Assembly (NCBI GenBank): GCA_017620395.1
Contig: JAFZQJ010000013.1
Location: 1 to 64,000 of the forward strand
Direction of reading: 5' to 3'
Origin: Clostridia bacterium
GTDB taxonomy: Bacteria > Bacillota > Clostridia > Oscillospirales > RGIG8002
DNA: 64,000 bases
Made by a program: the position numbers and the translations under genes
Part shown: positions 62,769-64,000 of the stretch, one piece after another
Layout of the letters: every line of letters begins with the position of its first letter
Position numbering within the stretch: the first letter of the stretch is position 1
The notes under the pieces: generated by a model
Seen by the model: only the letters and a program-made list of their open reading frames with translations
The model's database searches: none
Told to the model about the DNA's origin: nothing

Positions 62769-64000
62769 TTATCCCATCTTCGCCGCAGCGGCGATTATCT
62801 CCGCCTTGTCTTCGTCGGTAAGAGCTCCTCCGTCAATGCGCGCGCAGAGCGCGGGATGTTCGCGTTCGCAAACCCCGACGAGCCGCTCAAGCTGCGGACG
62901 GAACTCCTCAGGCGCGGAAAACTCAAAGCATTGATTCAACGCGGCGACGAGAAAAATCACCTGCGCGTGCATACTCATCGGAGCCTGCTTCGGCTGACGG
63001 AGCATATACATAAGTCCCTCGCCGTACTTCAGCTTGCGGCGGGTAGCCTCGTCAAGGTCGCCGGAAAACTGCATGAAGACCTCCATCTCGCGGTACTGCG
63101 CGAGGTCGAGACGGAGCGTTCCGACCGCCTTTTTCATCGCCTTCGTCTGCGCGTCGCCGCCGACGCGGGAGACGGAAAGTCCCACGTTCACGGCGGGGCG
63201 CTGACCGGCGTGGAACATATCCCCCTCAAGGAAAATCTGTCCGTCGGTTATCGAAATAATATTCGTCGGGATATAAGCGGAAACGTCGCCCGCCTGCGTC
63301 TCTACTATGGGCAGAGCGGTAATGCTGCCGCCGCCCTTCTCCTCCGTCAGACACGCGGAGCGTTCGAGAAGTCTGGAATGCAGGTAGAAAACGTCGCCGG
63401 GATAGGCTTCTCTGCCGGGGGTGCGCCCGAGCAGCAGGCTCAGCGCACGGTAGGCGACGGCGTGCTTGCTCAGGTCGTCGTAGACTATCAGCACGTCTCT
63501 GCCGGAGGCGGCGAAATACTCCGCCAGCGTGCATCCGGCGTAAGGCGCGATATACTGCAGCGGCGCGGAATCCGCCGCCGTCGCGCTGACTACGACGGTG
63601 TATTTCATCGCGTCCTCCAGCGTCAGCGCGCGGACGATGGAAGCTACCGAGCTCGCCTTCTGCCCTATTGCGACGTAGACGCAGATAACGCCCTTGTCCT
63701 TCTGATTGATTATGGTATCGACGGCGATCGACGTCTTGCCGGTCTGTCTGTCGCCGATTATAAGCTCGCGCTGTCCTCTGCCGATCGGAAGCATCGAGTC
63801 TATCGCCAGTATGCCCGTTTCAAGCGGCACGTTCACGGGGCGGCGGTCGATTATCGCCGGCGCCGCCTGCTCGACCGGACGGTATTCCTCCGTCTCGATC
63901 GCGCCCTCGCCGTCTATAGGCGTGCCGAGCGCGTCGACGACTCTGCCGAGGAAGCCTTCGCCGCAGGGAACGCCCGCGACCTTGCCGGTGCGGCGCACCT
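62769..64000 (-). CDS. atpA: ATP synthase alpha subunit (5' end outside window)
   Basis: About 410 residues, missing roughly the first 90. Walker [31 protein letters not shown], and [14 protein letters not shown] (the alpha-type signature with the arginine finger region) are visible. Non-catalytic nucleotide-binding subunit. The F0 genes and atpH should lie beyond the right edge. Confidence 0.96.
   Translation of the reverse strand, partial: VRRTGKVAGVPCGEGFLGRVVDALGTPIDGEGAIETEEYRPVEQAAPAIIDRRPVNVPLETGILAIDSMLPIGRGQRELIIGDRQTGKTSIAVDTIINQKDKGVICVYVAIGQKASSVASIVRALTLEDAMKYTVVVSATAADSAPLQYIAPYAGCTLAEYFAASGRDVLIVYDDLSKHAVAYRALSLLLGRTPGREAYPGDVFYLHSRLLERSACLTEEKGGGSITALPIVETQAGDVSAYIPTNIISITDGQIFLEGDMFHAGQRPAVNVGLSVSRVGGDAQTKAMKKAVGTLRLDLAQYREMEVFMQFSGDLDEATRRKLKYGEGLMYMLRQPKQAPMSMHAQVIFLVAALNQCFEFSAPEEFRPQLERLVGVCEREHPALCARIDGGALTDEDKAEIIAAAAKMG

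Overview
The window looks like chromosome from a Gram-positive member of the class Clostridia, probably an uncultured, GC-rich gut-type lineage. This is inferred from strong AAAGGAGG-type ribosome binding sites, TTGACA-N17-TATAAT promoters, PUA-less ProB, zinc-type ribosomal protein S18, an mreBCD-PBP2-minD-mgsA cluster, DUF1836 and DegV proteins, a hisZ/short hisG pair and a CCA-encoding tRNA-Ser. No species name can be justified. No phage, transposase gene or CRISPR array was seen, and most genes are core metabolism or cell-envelope genes.

Layout. 1-3456 (+): end of an ABC exporter, typA, a GNAT acetyltransferase and a flavodoxin-like protein. 3536-10228 (-): a signalling cluster with a protein-tyrosine-phosphatase lipoprotein, a membrane diguanylate cyclase, two related unknown proteins and a PTS EIIC-EAL fusion. 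10400-10900: tRNA-Ser(CGA), followed in its transcription direction by two tandem non-coding units that each repeat the tRNA 3' end and its terminator. 11080-18476 (+): complete his operon, hisZGDCBHAF-IE, almost all genes overlapping by 4 bases. 18687-30143 (+): one long arginine/carbamoyl-phosphate operon, argGCJBDF-carA-carB, whose last gene is an in-frame fusion of CarB to a DapF-like domain. 30281-32239 (+): a three-unit 31-bp repeat array followed by two related lipoprotein genes. 32418-33534 (-): a Ca2+/Na+ antiporter with a structured leader. 33574-34721 (+): rpsF-ssb-rpsR. 34808-36855 (-): proBA. 37036-43870 (+): zapA, dut, mreBCD, PBP2, a MinD/ParA ATPase and mgsA, for cell shape and division. 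43935-52387 (+): a type IIA topoisomerase A subunit, a TtcA-like tRNA thiolase, a membrane protein, a CwlD-type amidase, radA, pepD, a phosphoesterase and a DUF2007 protein. 52445-58789: an ABC transporter fusion, unknown membrane proteins and lipoproteins, a phosphoesterase, a small membrane protein and DUF1836. 59022-59885: DegV. 60058-64000 (-): atpAGDC, the F1 part of ATP synthase, with atpA cut by the window end.

The best candidates for something new are: the CarB-DapF fusion, whose DapF part has Ala where the first catalytic Cys is expected; the PTS permease-EAL receptor sharing a cluster with a diguanylate cyclase that lacks the RxxD inhibition site; the tRNA-Ser tail repeat units; the 31-bp repeat array in front of the lipoprotein pair; and the inverted-repeat element that supplies the atpC stop codon and a terminator.
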